The notes under the pieces were generated by a model, which made no database searches, was not told the DNA's origin, and saw only the letters and a list, made by a program, of their open reading frames with translations. DNA of 21,045 nt from an uncultured Kiritimatiellota bacterium (GTDB taxonomy: Bacteria; Verrucomicrobiota; Kiritimatiellia; RFP12; UBA1067), in NCBI GenBank assembly GCA_934643865.1, contig CAKUCX010000060.1, forward strand, positions 1-21,045, in the 5' to 3' direction. The position numbers and the translations under genes were made by a program. Below, one piece after another: positions 20,916 through 21,045 of this stretch (position 1 is the first letter of the stretch; every line of letters begins with the position of its first letter).

Positions 20916-20983
20916 TCCCGATTTTTTCGGGGGAATCAGGGGGGCGCCAAGAAATCGGGAGAAGGGAGCCCCGATCCTTTTTT
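20916..20983 (+). other. Inverted repeats with alternative stems ending in a T run
   Basis: On the plus strand TCCCGATTTTTT (20916-20927) can pair with AAGAAATCGGGA (20949-20960) over 12 bp with one G-U pair. ATCGGG (20954-20959) can instead pair with CCCGAT (20970-20975), followed by CC and six T (20978-20983), a terminator-like form. CCCGA (20917-20921) can also fold locally with TCGGG (20927-20931). The forms exclude each other. Read on the minus strand, the ATCGGG/CCCGAT hairpin is followed by T-T-C-T-T, so it may simply be a bidirectional terminator for a gene entering from the right. Confidence 0.5.
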
Positions 20984-21045
20984 GATGGGCGTGGGGGCGG
21001 GTTGTGTCGCCCGCCGCCCGCGCTTCGAACGGGACTGTACATCTT
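20984..21045. other. Non-coding right edge with a GC hairpin
   Basis: GGCGGG (20996-21001) and CCCGCC (21010-21015) form a 6-bp inverted repeat over an 8-nt loop without a T run. No convincing gene start or promoter is seen before the window ends. An open minus-strand frame starting at 21042 has no independent support. Confidence 0.4.

Noticed and set aside
19813..21042. Minus-strand open frame of 409 codons starting near the right edge
   Set aside because: It overlaps ugpC in a different frame and gives Arg/Ala-rich low-complexity protein. It lacks a ribosome site and crosses the ugpC promoter.

Overview
The window is a GC-rich stretch (roughly 70% G+C by eye) of a Gram-negative bacterial chromosome. 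Outer-membrane and envelope genes (pal, tatBC), a non-flagellar type III secretion component (sctT), a DUF6067/GH123-like secreted glycosidase and strong extended -10 promoters together suggest a host-associated or polysaccharide-degrading member of the PVC group, most likely Verrucomicrobiota/Kiritimatiellae. That assignment is an inference from gene content and style. No rRNA or other phylogenetic marker was analysed. Nineteen protein-coding genes are supported, and no tRNA, rRNA, CRISPR or insertion sequence was recognised. Genes are tightly packed, with several 1-4 bp start/stop overlaps.

Layout, left to right. 1-3057: the 3' end of a tetratricopeptide-type protein (DUF5107-like), followed by a secreted putative glycoside hydrolase. 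3104-6387: frr (ribosome recycling factor) with its own promoter, a Pro/Ala-rich single-membrane-span protein of unknown function, and a two-gene ABC-2 exporter (permease then ATPase). 6472-9856: an 855-residue protein of unknown function that may be a type III secretion substrate, then the export-apparatus gene sctT. 9907-11058: nagA. 11200-15376: a cell-envelope operon of pal, tatA/B, tatC, a TrkH/KtrB-type K+ transporter, and nfo (endonuclease IV). 15404-17886: a double-domain glycosyltransferase and plsY. 17898-20852, minus strand: ugpC/msmK-type sugar ABC ATPase, then queF, then a fused precorrin-2 dehydrogenase/glutamyl-tRNA reductase, converging on plsY with only 11 bp between stops. 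20853-21045: a promoter and a set of inverted repeats.

The most striking non-coding pattern is one promoter element, TGTGCTATACT (TGTG-N plus a -10 hexamer). It stands in front of frr, sctT, nagA, the glycosyltransferase and, on the minus strand, ugpC. In the last four the expected transcription start falls on, or within about 3 nt of, the start codon, so these mRNAs are probably leaderless. Other genes use good Shine-Dalgarno sites (frr, the glycosidase, pal, the 855-residue protein). The cell seems to use both initiation modes side by side.

Other points worth a look are the 855-residue protein next to a lone sctT, a CysG-N/HemA fusion that lacks the usual GluTR dimerisation tail, a GT2-GT2 fusion, a divergent NagA, and mutually exclusive RNA stems upstream of ugpC.
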